Below, in pieces: positions 44,272-52,388 of a DNA stretch of 64,000 nt. The stretch comes from Candidatus Saccharibacteria bacterium UBA1235 (GTDB lineage Bacteria; Patescibacteriota; Saccharimonadia; Saccharimonadales; Saccharimonadaceae). A program made the position numbers and the translations under genes. Position 1 is the stretch's first letter; each line of letters begins with the position of its first letter. The notes under the pieces were generated by a model. The model did not search any database. It was not told the origin of the DNA and saw only the letters and a list, made by a program, of their open reading frames with translations. Where the stretch lies: NCBI GenBank assembly GCA_002309075.1, contig DBWP01000014.1:30813-94812 (forward strand), read 5' to 3'.

Positions 44272-46459
44272 CAATATTATAATAATTATTTAAAAAGGCA
44301 ATAACCGGATTTTCTGTTCCCTCAAAATATTTCAAATTACTATAAGCCGTCTCTTCCCCATCATATTTCTTTAATGCCTCGGTTGCTCTAGCTAAAGAAA
44401 TATATCTTTGGGCATATTTATAAGTATTCCAATCAGAATTCGATGCACTATTTACAAATGCCGCCCCAGACGCGATTTTTTTATCATTCTCGCTTGAACC
44501 TAAGAAAGTTTTTATCATTGATAATATATCACTCAAAAATGAAATATTTAGATTCCCGGAAACCGCATTTAAAATTCCTCCATCTATTATCCCGTCTGGA
44601 GTTACCCGCTCTTTATTGTATTTAATAAAATCCGCTAAAACAGAATCGTCTTTGATTACTCTTGTTCCATTTATAAGCTCTGTATTCTCATCAACAAACT
44701 GAATAAAGTCCGGATCATTAAAAGTATTATTAAGTGTAGAAGTGTCAAAAGTTACTATCGCAGCACAAGTTGCTGAACCTGAAGCGCCGATTGTTTTTAG
44801 GGTTTCACAATCACCGAAATTCGCAAGATAACTATCTATGGAGTCCTCAGCATAGGTTGCCGGCAACATTGAATTAACTGCGTTAGCCATCACTTTTGAA
44901 AAACTCGCCATTTTGTTTAAAATCGACCCTTTTTTATTAATACTGACTGCTAATTTATGAAAAATCGACCCAAGAAAAGTATTTTTAGATGTAATATCGA
45001 GTGGCGAGCGATTTAAACGATCCGCTTCCGCATCCAATGCTAAAACAGAATTATTCAACCTAGCATATTGTTTAATGGAGTTTTCATCACCGGTCGTGGC
45101 CCCGCTGGCTTTTGCGAGCACCTTTCCTACATTTACTGCCCCCTCAACCAACATTTCACCGCCAGAAACTCCTTGAAGGTTTGAAAAACCATTATTAATT
45201 AATGAGTTTTTTATGGTTGGAGTTACAACTTCTAAAGTTTCATTTGAGGCGCCCTCATTTCCATTCAAAAACCGACCAATCGAACCTTTAATTTTCCCAG
45301 CTACTGAGGCCACCGTATTGAGTAAAGTTTTCTCATCTGCCTTCTCTCCTAACTTATTTTCTACAGTTTTAAGAACTCGATCTGAAGAATAATTTTCAGT
45401 TTCCGCCAGATTTACCTTATCGCCAGACAATACCGCATATAAACTTGGCGACTCCATCATGCTACCCTTAACGGTTTTTAACTCGCCAGTCTTAACATCT
45501 ACCACCTCTGAATCAACTTCCTCATATAGATAATTCATCACATCATTAATCTTAGACTCGTTTCCATCCCCGGCTTTCATCTTGCTAATATTTTCCATAA
45601 ACGCCACAAAAAGCAAGCTGGATTTCTGTTCTTTCGCGACGGTATCGGCGACATTTAATGTATCTGCTGCGTTAAGTGTCGCAAGAGCCTCACTCTCGGC
45701 CTTATTTTTATCGCTCACCATTGCGACAAAATCACTCGCTACTTCCGCTTTTGCGTCCCCTCCAACTGTCTCATATTCAAGATGTTTTTTACCGTCGTCA
45801 CCTTCTTTTTCTTCTAAGAGAACATTATTTACATCTATATTATTCCCCTCTCCAACTATCTTACTAGTAACCTCCTCAAAATCCGAATCTGCCGAATAAT
45901 TATTTCTATTTGTTCCAAGCGCCCTAAAAACTTCCTTTGCCGAATCATCATAATAATAAGCAGCTCTAGAATACGTCGCATTTGTAAAAGCGTTATAAAG
46001 CCCAGCATCGGTATTTACGGCGTTCTTAAAATCTTTTGCCTCAATAACTTTTTCTCCCATTTTGAGCGCTAAATTCTCCCCTTCGGCCCCTTCCACAAAA
46101 ACCCCATTCACTACTTTCCCCACTAATACATTATTCTCTTTTAGTCGCGTTATGGTGTTTTTTGGCACGTCCCCCGAAACTAAAGCCTGTTGAAAAACTA
46201 AAATTTTGCTCTCGACCGCATCAGCATACTGAACATCCGTCTCTTCAACTAATCTTTCTGAAATTGTAGCCGGAATCAAATTTCCCGACGAAAAAAGCAC
46301 CACAAAAACTAAAATCATTATAGTTGCAAAAGCTGTTGCTGAAAACCCCTTAATCTTTCCGCCGCGTTTCTTTTTAGATCTCCCAACCACATTAGAAATA
46401 ATCCTCTCCCCTTTTAGGGCGGATTTTTCGTTTGACCTTAGTATTTCCTCAGCGGACAT
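44261..46459 (-). CDS. Large single-span envelope protein of unknown function
   Basis: The protein is 732 residues from ATG 46459, 10 nt after TGTTATAAT. It has a basic cytoplasmic N-terminus of about 40 residues and one membrane helix (GFSATAFATIMILVFVVLFS, about residues 35-55). About 670 outside residues rich in Asn, Ser, Ala and Asp follow, mostly helical, with a Cys pair (GDCETL, ATCAAI). No known domain is seen. The topology suggests a large surface or periplasmic structure, perhaps linked to the pilus, but nothing in the sequence proves it. Confidence 0.65.
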   Translation of the reverse strand: MSAEEILRSNEKSALKGERIISNVVGRSKKKRGGKIKGFSATAFATIMILVFVVLFSSGNLIPATISERLVEETDVQYADAVESKILVFQQALVSGDVPKNTITRLKENNVLVGKVVNGVFVEGAEGENLALKMGEKVIEAKDFKNAVNTDAGLYNAFTNATYSRAAYYYDDSAKEVFRALGTNRNNYSADSDFEEVTSKIVGEGNNIDVNNVLLEEKEGDDGKKHLEYETVGGDAKAEVASDFVAMVSDKNKAESEALATLNAADTLNVADTVAKEQKSSLLFVAFMENISKMKAGDGNESKINDVMNYLYEEVDSEVVDVKTGELKTVKGSMMESPSLYAVLSGDKVNLAETENYSSDRVLKTVENKLGEKADEKTLLNTVASVAGKIKGSIGRFLNGNEGASNETLEVVTPTIKNSLINNGFSNLQGVSGGEMLVEGAVNVGKVLAKASGATTGDENSIKQYARLNNSVLALDAEADRLNRSPLDITSKNTFLGSIFHKLAVSINKKGSILNKMASFSKVMANAVNSMLPATYAEDSIDSYLANFGDCETLKTIGASGSATCAAIVTFDTSTLNNTFNDPDFIQFVDENTELINGTRVIKDDSVLADFIKYNKERVTPDGIIDGGILNAVSGNLNISFLSDILSMIKTFLGSSENDKKIASGAAFVNSASNSDWNTYKYAQRYISLARATEALKKYDGEETAYSNLKYFEGTENPVIAFLNNYYNIASK

Positions 46460-46500
46460 AATTATACATATTATAACATATTTCTGATATAATATATACA

Positions 46501-47649
46501 ATGATTAAGGTAGAGAAGATAATTCCGGGCGGTCAAGCTCTCGGCACTGAAGAAAGTGGCAAGAAGATTTTTTTCTGGAATGCGCTTCCTGGTGAAACAG
46601 TTGACGAATTTAAGGCAACCAAAATCAAAGCCAACTTCACCGAAGCGGTTGCACTTAAAATTATAAACGAGTCCAAATCTCGCGTCAATCCAAAAGATGA
46701 TTGTTTTCTCTCCACCTCCCCTTGGCAAATTGTTAACTACGATTACGAACTTGAACTTAAAAAATCCCTAGTTGTTGAAAATTTCCGCGAGCATGGAATA
46801 AAAATCGAACCTCCAGAAATTTTCACAGATGGCCGCGACTATTTTTACCGCAATAAAATGGAATATGCTCTTTATTTTGATAACGAAAAAAATAAAATTT
46901 CTCTTGCTTTTCACGCTAGAGGATCTCATAGGAAAATCCCTATCGAGAGCTCTTCTATTGAGCGTCCAGAAATTTTTGCAGCCGCTAAGAAAATCGTAGA
47001 TGATTTAAATGACCGCCATGAGGAGGCTAGAAAATATCAATCCCTTCTTCTCCGTTGTAACCAAAAAGGCGAAGTTTCGGGTGGACTTTTTGAAAATAGA
47101 AAGCCCCACCCAGTTTTTAAAAACCTTAATGATACGATTTTAGGTCAAGAATATTCATATTCTCCGAATGGTTTTTTCCAAATTAACCTTCCAGTTTATG
47201 AGATGGCATTAAAAGAAATTAAAAAACATATCAAAACCGAAAAGGTTTTAGATCTTTATTCTGGCGTTGGTACTATTGGCCTCTCTGTTGCACGTGACAA
47301 AAACCTTACTCTTGTTGAATGTGATAAAACTGCATATAACGAAATGGTTAAAAATTGTAAAATAACGAATGCCACGGCTATTTTAGACAAATCCGAAAAT
47401 GTCACGAATTATATTGAGCCTGATCAGACTGTAATTCTAGATCCGCCTCGTGCTGGTTGCGACAAAAAATTAATCGACAAACTTCTTGAAGTTGCGCCTA
47501 AAAAAATCATTTACCTTTCTTGTAACCCAGCCACCCAAGCTCGCGATGTTAAACTTTTGCTTGAGAAATATCGTATTGAAACAGTCAAAACTTTTAACTT
47601 CTTTCCCCACACTCCACATATCGAAAATCTAATTGTGCTATCATTATAG
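46501..47649 (+). CDS. RNA uracil-C5 methyltransferase (TrmA/RlmD family)
   Basis: The 382-residue protein has the SAM motif VLDLYSGVGTIGLSVA, the catalytic region VILDPPRAGCDKKLID and the closing motif IIYLSCNPATQARDV. The N-terminal 70 residues resemble a TRAM domain but lack the four-Cys iron-sulfur cluster of E. coli RlmD. It methylates a uracil in rRNA or tRNA; which one cannot be told from sequence. The ATG lies 7 nt after TATAAT. Confidence 0.9.
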   Translation: MIKVEKIIPGGQALGTEESGKKIFFWNALPGETVDEFKATKIKANFTEAVALKIINESKSRVNPKDDCFLSTSPWQIVNYDYELELKKSLVVENFREHGIKIEPPEIFTDGRDYFYRNKMEYALYFDNEKNKISLAFHARGSHRKIPIESSSIERPEIFAAAKKIVDDLNDRHEEARKYQSLLLRCNQKGEVSGGLFENRKPHPVFKNLNDTILGQEYSYSPNGFFQINLPVYEMALKEIKKHIKTEKVLDLYSGVGTIGLSVARDKNLTLVECDKTAYNEMVKNCKITNATAILDKSENVTNYIEPDQTVILDPPRAGCDKKLIDKLLEVAPKKIIYLSCNPATQARDVKLLLEKYRIETVKTFNFFPHTPHIENLIVLSL

Positions 47650-47650
47650 T

Positions 47651-48298
47651 ATGAAGAAGAAACTTTTCATCATAAATAACCTTTTTATATTTATTACAAC
47701 CATCGTCGCGGTTTCCATAGTTCTAATTTTCGGTTCTCGTGCGGTTCGTATTGACGAAATTAGTAATCCTTATTGGCAGCAAATCGCTACTTTTACGATT
47801 CTCAGTAATATTTTTCTAGGCCTAGTCGCGCTTGTTGCTGCGATAATTGGGATTATAAATTACAAAAAACGCCAGCCGCCAAAAGCCCTCTCAACCTGGT
47901 ATCTTGTAGCGACAAGCTCTGGAATGCTGACTGTTTTAACCGTTCTTCTCTTCCTTGCTCCGATGCGTGCTATTAATGGCAAAAACTATTTTGACATGTT
48001 GCTGGAACCGATGTTTTTTCTTCATTTTTTTAACCCTATTCTTGCCGCGATTACATTTATCTTCTTCTCGGGCAATACTAAAGTTGGTCTAAAGCCGCGT
48101 CTTCTTGCGACTCTCCCTATCATTTTCTATGCCATCCCATATATTACATGTGTAGTCATCTTAAAAATTTGGCCAGATTTTTATGGTGTCACTTTTGGTG
48201 GCCGCTACTATTTGACCCCGTTAGTATTTATGGTCTTCTGCCTCGTGCTCTTTGGTATTTCCTCTGGGATTGCAGCCCTACATAACAAAAGGCTTTAA
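47651..48298 (+). CDS. Six-span membrane protein (Pr6Pr-like)
   Basis: The 215-residue protein from ATG 47651 has six hydrophobic segments with short loops and a conserved-looking middle ([20 protein letters not shown]). This fits the poorly known Pr6Pr family. It begins 1 base after the methyltransferase gene; TGCTATCAT lies 6 nt before its ATG inside that gene's end. Confidence 0.65.
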   Translation: MKKKLFIINNLFIFITTIVAVSIVLIFGSRAVRIDEISNPYWQQIATFTILSNIFLGLVALVAAIIGIINYKKRQPPKALSTWYLVATSSGMLTVLTVLLFLAPMRAINGKNYFDMLLEPMFFLHFFNPILAAITFIFFSGNTKVGLKPRLLATLPIIFYAIPYITCVVILKIWPDFYGVTFGGRYYLTPLVFMVFCLVLFGISSGIAALHNKRL

Positions 48299-48332
48299 AA
48301 AACACCTAAGATATGTTAAAATTTTCTTAGAC

Positions 48333-48422
48333 GGAAAGGTGGCCGAGTGGTTGAAGGCGCACGCTTGGAAAGCGTGTGTGCGGGCAACCGTACCGCAGGT
48401 TCGAATCCTGTCCTTTCCGCCA
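48333..48422 (+). tRNA. tRNA-Ser(GGA)
   Basis: The acceptor is GGAAAGG/CCTTTCC, the anticodon stem-loop CACGC-TTGGAAA-GCGTG (anticodon GGA), the variable arm long, the T arm with GTTCGAATC, and CCA encoded. Confidence 0.95.
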
Positions 48423-48501
48423 AATTAGCCAAAATAAAGCTTGCTTTGTTTTGGGTAATTTGAAGGAATGGTACAGGGATTCATATCCTGTCCTTTCCGC
48501 C

Positions 48502-48546
48502 AAAAATATAAAATGAGGCCCAAAGGGGCTCTTTTTATATTTTTTT
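48502..48546 (+). terminator. Long hairpin terminator after the tRNA repeat
   Basis: AAAAATATAAA-TGAGGCCC is complementary to GGGGCTC-TTTTATATTTTT around a CAAA loop, ending in a T run. Confidence 0.75.
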
Positions 48547-48650
48547 CGAAGAGAGATAAGTATTCGAGCCCAAGGTTCGCACCGAGCGAAGCGAGGTCTA
48601 GGCGTAGCGAAGCGGAGCCGTCATCCTGTCATCCTGTTCAGATGGTTATT
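48547..48650 (+). repeat. Possible degenerate copy of the GC-rich palindromic element
   Basis: This GC-rich stretch in AT-rich DNA has ACCGAGCGAAGCGAGG and GCGTAGCGAAGCGGAGCCG, close to parts of the element in valS (ACGAAGCGAGGAGCC). It lies between two copies of the tRNA 3' end. The outer arms are weak, so membership is tentative. Confidence 0.45.
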
Positions 48651-48688
48651 CATATCCTGTCCTTTCCGCCATATGCTATAATGATTTT

Positions 48689-49930
48689 ATGAAGAAACTT
48701 TTAGAAAAACTCCCATTTTATAATCAGGCAGTTCTCCCATATCATTTAGCTCAATCTGTTGTAGCGAATTTAAAATATCATTCTCCAGCTAAAAAACTTC
48801 GAGTGATTGGTGTTACCGGTACAAACGGTAAAACTACCACCTGTTTCATGATTTGGAATATGTTAAATAAAGCCGGTCATAAAACTGGTATAATGACTAC
48901 GGTCGCTTGGGGTGTTGACGAATTAGAGCCTGAACTTGGTCATATGACTACTGTTGACGCAGAGACTCTAAATAAGCGTATCCAAAAAATTAAAGATCAG
49001 GGCGCGGAATTTCTCGTTCTTGAAACCACTTCTCATGCACTTGCTGAATTTAGAACTTTAGGTGTCACTTTTGAAATAGCGGTATTCACTAATTTAACGC
49101 ACGACCATCTTGATTATCATAAAACTTTGATAAATTACCGAAACGCAAAGGGTAAATTATTCAAAAAAGCTAAATTTAGCATCTTAAATGCTGATGATAA
49201 GGCTACAGATTATTACAAAACTATTTCCAGAAAATATATCACATATGGTATAAAAAACGGCGATTTTCGGGCAAAATCACCAGAAATCTCAATTTCTGGC
49301 GTAGAATATTCAGTAGATGATATAAATATTAAGACAAAAATTCCTGGCGAATTCAATATTTATAACTCTCTTGCTGCAGCTTTAGTTGGCCGAAAGCTAG
49401 GCCTGACCAATCATCAGATTGAGACTGGTATTAATTCCCTAGAAAATGTTGAGGGTCGCATGAATATTATTGATGAGGGCCAGCCGTTTACTGTTATTGT
49501 TGACTATGCACACACTCCAGACGCGATTGAAAAAGTCTTTGATTCTACGAAAAATCATAAAGGGCGCATTATTTCCGTCCACGGTGGCGCTGGTCGCCGC
49601 GATCCGAAAACCCGTGAAATTCGGGGTCGGATTCTTGCTAAATATTCCGATATCGTCATCATTACAGAAGATGATTCTCGCGACGAAGATCCAGAAGAAA
49701 TTATGGCTGGATTTATCAAGGGTGCAGAAAAACAAAATAAAGTTATGGGTAAAGATTTATTTAAGGAACCAGATCGCAAAAAAGCTATTGAACTCGCCTT
49801 AAAACTTGCTAAAAAAGGTGATCTCGTACTAATTCTTGGCAAGGGCCACGAAAAAACCATTCTTCGCGCCGACGGCCCACATGATTTCGAGGATATAAAA
49901 GTAGTTAAATCTCTGCTGGCTCGTAATTAG
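48689..49930 (+). CDS. MurE-like Mur ligase
   Basis: The 413-residue protein has the ATP loop GVTGTNGKTTTCFMIWNML, LETTSHALAEFR, FTNLTHDHLDYH and the C-terminal HGGAGRRDPKTRE and LILGKGHEKT. It is most like MurE, which adds the third amino acid to UDP-MurNAc-dipeptide, but lacks most of the N-terminal UDP-binding domain (usual length near 490). The diaminopimelate motif DNPR is not seen; DDSRDEDP is at that place, which suggests lysine or another amino acid. Leaderless start: TATAAT 6 nt before ATG. Confidence 0.85.
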   Translation: MKKLLEKLPFYNQAVLPYHLAQSVVANLKYHSPAKKLRVIGVTGTNGKTTTCFMIWNMLNKAGHKTGIMTTVAWGVDELEPELGHMTTVDAETLNKRIQKIKDQGAEFLVLETTSHALAEFRTLGVTFEIAVFTNLTHDHLDYHKTLINYRNAKGKLFKKAKFSILNADDKATDYYKTISRKYITYGIKNGDFRAKSPEISISGVEYSVDDINIKTKIPGEFNIYNSLAAALVGRKLGLTNHQIETGINSLENVEGRMNIIDEGQPFTVIVDYAHTPDAIEKVFDSTKNHKGRIISVHGGAGRRDPKTREIRGRILAKYSDIVIITEDDSRDEDPEEIMAGFIKGAEKQNKVMGKDLFKEPDRKKAIELALKLAKKGDLVLILGKGHEKTILRADGPHDFEDIKVVKSLLARN

Positions 49931-50657
49931 CGATACCTTCAACGATATCATCAATTTTAATACCGAAAGCTTCTGCAATTGCTGTCGCACAAGCCATGTA
50001 AGAAACCGCTGTCTCTCCTGGCACAAATGTTGCCATAGAAATCACTTCCGACTTAATAGAAAGCGTAGCTTCGGTTCCCTTCGCATATAATTTAGAATTC
50101 AAAATCTTTACGTCTTTTCCAGTTTGGCCATAGTCTAGAGTTTTCTTTGTTCCCTTAAAATCAGCAAAAATGTCGTAATTTACATCATCGTGATTTAAAA
50201 CTACGGTTTCTGGCTTCATATCGAACAAAGTTTTTTCGGATTCAATATATTCATCCACCGTCATATCCGTCAAAGAAGAAGTTACAAAATTAGTCATCGC
50301 CGCGATATGAATCGGTAAGCCATAAAATACATTGTCCATTAAAGTTTCAGCCGGAACAGTTACGACCACCACATTTGCGCCTGCCTTCCAAGCTTCAGAC
50401 AGAAACTTATGCAAAGTCCGCATCTTAAACGGTTGATCAGATGCAAAAACCGCCACTTGCTCGCCAGACGCTTTTAGGATTTCGTGCACAAATTGTGCCA
50501 CAGTGACTTTCCCAGTCGTACCAGTGATTGCTACAACTTTCATGTCTTTTACTGGGTTACCATAATAAGATTTTAAAAGCCCAGCTTTAATTTTTTGCGT
50601 TCTCGTTTTAAGCCCACCATTTTTGTTTTTAGCTTTAGACGTCTCTCGCTTTTCCAT
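49905..50657 (-). CDS. Degenerate Mur ligase-like protein
   Basis: The 250-residue protein looks like a Mur ligase central domain with an altered ATP loop (AITGTTGKVTVAQFVHEIL). It has MTNFVTSSLTDMTVDEYIES where active enzymes have TNLTHDHLDYH, and no C-terminal domain. The lost His/Asp residues suggest it is inactive or a regulator. It is convergent with the MurE-like gene and overlaps it by 26 bases, an odd pairing of an enzyme with a broken paralogue. TAAAAT lies 6 nt before its ATG. Confidence 0.75.
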   Translation of the reverse strand: MEKRETSKAKNKNGGLKTRTQKIKAGLLKSYYGNPVKDMKVVAITGTTGKVTVAQFVHEILKASGEQVAVFASDQPFKMRTLHKFLSEAWKAGANVVVVTVPAETLMDNVFYGLPIHIAAMTNFVTSSLTDMTVDEYIESEKTLFDMKPETVVLNHDDVNYDIFADFKGTKKTLDYGQTGKDVKILNSKLYAKGTEATLSIKSEVISMATFVPGETAVSYMACATAIAEAFGIKIDDIVEGIANYEPAEI

Positions 50658-50695
50658 ACCCTAATTTTATCACCTTTCTTCGAAAAATAAAAACA

Positions 50696-51766
50696 TTACT
50701 CTAATAATTTACAAACTAAACTGACAATTAGCTCTTTTTCTGACGGCTCGCTTTCTGCAATCAAGAGAGCAATCGCCGTTAAAGCTCGGTCGGAAATTTT
50801 CGTTTCACCTTTTTCTGTAAGGTGGCAATCATTCATTGTCAAGAATAAGACAAACAAAAGCGCCCCGATTCTTTTGTTTCCATCATAAAACGGGTGGTCT
50901 TTAATTACAAAATAAAGTAAATTCGCTGCTTTCTCTGGGATACTTGGGTAAAGTTCTTTTCCGTCAAAACTCTGGAAAATAGCATTTAAGTTCCCCTCGA
51001 AGCTTCCATTTCTTCTTTTTCCGAATAAATCAGAGCCATTAACACTTGCTCGGAGTTGTTCAACCGCTTTTACACAAACCTCAACAGTCAGCTCTTTTTG
51101 TTTTTTCTTCGCCCCCATAAAAGATAAATCAATTCGCCCATCATCATATTCTTCTAAAGTTTTAAAGCTTCCAGCGTATTTAGAAATTACTTCAATAATC
51201 CCGTTCGCTTCCCCTGCATCTAATTCGCTTCGTGTCGTTAGTCTTCTAACAATTGCCATCATATCTTCAACGTCGTGTAATTTCTTGACTTCACGTCGTT
51301 CGGCTAGGGCCCGCAATCGCCTCTCGTTGATTGCTATGCCATTATTTAAATATTGTTTTAAAACCGTAGTTGCCCAAATTCTAAATTTTGTCGCCTTTTT
51401 TGAATTTACGCGATATCCAACCGAGATGATCATATCTAAATTGTATGCTTTCACCTTGCGTTCTATCTTGCGTCCGCCCTCAATCTGAACTTGCAATATT
51501 TCTTTACAGGTTCGATTTTGAACTCGTGCATTTTTTGCACTAGTTCGATTTTGAACTGTTAAGTTTTCGTTAACAGTTGGGTTTTCAATTAACTCACCTT
51601 CATTATAGATATTTCTTATATGACGGCCTATCACGGTTCTATCTACACCAAACACTTGCGCCATCTGCGCCTGTGTTGCCCATAAAGTTTCCTCTTGGAC
51701 GTCCACATCAAAAACCACTTCCCCTTTTAAGCCTTCATAAATCTCGATTCTCTTATCACCTTCCAT
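50696..51766 (-). CDS. RhuM-Fic/Doc fusion protein
   Basis: The 356-residue protein has a RhuM-like N-terminal part (LWATQAQMAQVFGVDRTVIG, later YNLDMIISVGYRVNSKKATK). The C-terminal part is Fic/Doc-like with HPFYDGNKRIGALLF (catalytic His and the nucleotide loop; NKR instead of NGR as in Doc). Fic proteins transfer AMP or phosphate to target proteins; RhuM is a common partner of unknown function. No antitoxin gene lies next to it, and no inhibitory (S/T)xxxE(G/N) motif is obvious. A run of small hairpins lies inside its coding region. Confidence 0.85.
   Translation of the reverse strand: MEGDKRIEIYEGLKGEVVFDVDVQEETLWATQAQMAQVFGVDRTVIGRHIRNIYNEGELIENPTVNENLTVQNRTSAKNARVQNRTCKEILQVQIEGGRKIERKVKAYNLDMIISVGYRVNSKKATKFRIWATTVLKQYLNNGIAINERRLRALAERREVKKLHDVEDMMAIVRRLTTRSELDAGEANGIIEVISKYAGSFKTLEEYDDGRIDLSFMGAKKKQKELTVEVCVKAVEQLRASVNGSDLFGKRRNGSFEGNLNAIFQSFDGKELYPSIPEKAANLLYFVIKDHPFYDGNKRIGALLFVLFLTMNDCHLTEKGETKISDRALTAIALLIAESEPSEKELIVSLVCKLLE
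51510..51576 (-). repeat. Four tandem short inverted repeats inside the RhuM-Fic gene
   Basis: GTTCGATTTTGAAC (51510-51523), GTGCA-TTTTT-TGCAC (51526-51540), GTTCGATTTTGAAC again (51543-51556) and CTGTTAA-GTTTTCG-TTAACAG (51556-51576) lie end to end. They encode the variable segment between the HTH-like start and the conserved YNLDMIISVGYRVNS. The structure is seen directly; a function is unknown. Confidence 0.7.
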
Positions 51767-51773
51767 TTCTTCT

Positions 51774-51793
51774 ATTATACCATATGGTATAAT
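51774..51793. promoter_or_regulatory. 20-bp perfect palindrome with divergent -10 boxes
   Basis: ATTATACCATATGGTATAAT gives TGGTATAAT on both strands. The RhuM-Fic ATG lies 7 nt to the left and the DUF167 ATG 10 nt to the right. One symmetric site therefore appears to drive both genes. Confidence 0.75.
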
Positions 51794-51803
51794 AAGAGGA
51801 ATT

Positions 51804-52022
51804 ATGCCTACATATAAGATTATTGTAAAACCAGGTAGCTCTCAAGAAAAAATAATCGAAACAGCCCCAAATGAGTTTACGGTTTATCTTCGTGCTAAAC
51901 CTCATGATGGTGAAGCTAATGATGCATTAATAAAAAATCTTTCAAAATATTTTAAGACACCAAAAACCACTATAAAAATCGTTCGTGGCGCCCACTCTCG
52001 CGTGAAATATATTGAGTTTTAA
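51804..52022 (+). CDS. DUF167 (YggU) family protein
   Basis: The 72-residue protein has the family pattern VKPGSSQEKI, LRAKPHDGEANDALIKNLSK and VRGAHSRVKYI. Structures of this family are known but the function is not. AAGAGGAAT lies just before the ATG, within a leader of about 3-4 nt. Confidence 0.88.
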   Translation: MPTYKIIVKPGSSQEKIIETAPNEFTVYLRAKPHDGEANDALIKNLSKYFKTPKTTIKIVRGAHSRVKYIEF

Positions 52023-52024
52023 AC

Positions 52025-52045
52025 AAAAAATAGCCTTTCGGCTAT
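52025..52045 (-). terminator. Terminator of tRNA-Arg
   Basis: On the minus strand ATAGCC-GAAA-GGCTAT is followed by a T run, 16 bases after the tRNA end. Confidence 0.75.
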
Positions 52046-52061
52046 CATTCGTTCTAGATTT

Positions 52062-52138
52062 TGGTATGCCCGACAGGATTCGAACCTACGACCTTTTGCT
52101 CCGCAAGCAAACGCTCTATCCAGCTGAGCTACGGGCAC
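52062..52138 (-). tRNA. tRNA-Arg(GCG)
   Basis: On the minus strand: acceptor GTGCCCG/CGGGCAT, D arm GCTC/GAGC, anticodon stem-loop TTTGC-TTGCGGA-GCAAA (anticodon GCG), T arm with GTTCGAATC, and CCA encoded. The leader has a perfect hairpin GTGGATG/CATCCAC (52143-52163) just before the 5' end, and a TATAAT box further upstream. Confidence 0.9.
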
Positions 52139-52268
52139 AAATGTGGATGTTTGAGGCATCCACCTAGAAATTAAATGAACATCGCTTTTTTACGGCGACA
52201 GAACTATTATAACATATTTTTTAAGATTTGTGTGGGATTTTTTAAGATTTTATGATAAAATCATAGAT

Positions 52269-52358
52269 GGAAGCGTGGCCGAGTGGTTGAAGGCGCACGA
52301 CTCGAAATCGTGTGGGCCCTCGCGGGTCTCGGAGGTTCGAATCCTCTCGCTTCCGCCA
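52269..52358 (+). tRNA. tRNA-Ser(CGA)
   Basis: The acceptor is GGAAGCG/CGCTTCC, the anticodon stem-loop CACGA-CTCGAAA-TCGTG (anticodon CGA), the variable arm long, and CCA encoded. Unlike the other two tRNA-Ser genes it has no inverted copy after it. Confidence 0.95.
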
Positions 52359-52388
52359 AGTTTTTCGGAAGTCAAGGAGAAGGTAAAT

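Larger units (their letters stand above)
48405..48671 (+). repeat. Three direct and one inverted copy of the tRNA-Ser 3' end
   Basis: ATCCTGTCCTTTCCGCCA occurs at 48405-48422 (in the tRNA), 48485-48502 and 48654-48671. The last two share 24 bases. Between the first two lies a long hairpin whose left arm continues the tRNA 3' end and whose right arm (about 48443-48480) is an inverted copy of it. The result is the order direct, inverted, direct, then a GC-rich spacer, then direct. This may record repeated integration at the tRNA or template-switch copying. Confidence 0.8.

Noticed and set aside
48463..48502. A second functional tRNA or minihelix tRNA
   Set aside because: It has only an acceptor-like and T-arm-like hairpin with no anticodon arm, and the T loop lacks TTCGAAT. 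I treat it as a repeat by-product unless an RNA is found.
48333..48688. A CRISPR-like array after tRNA-Ser(GGA)
   Set aside because: There are only three repeats, spacers differ greatly in length, and the repeats are the tRNA 3' end. No cas genes are in the window.
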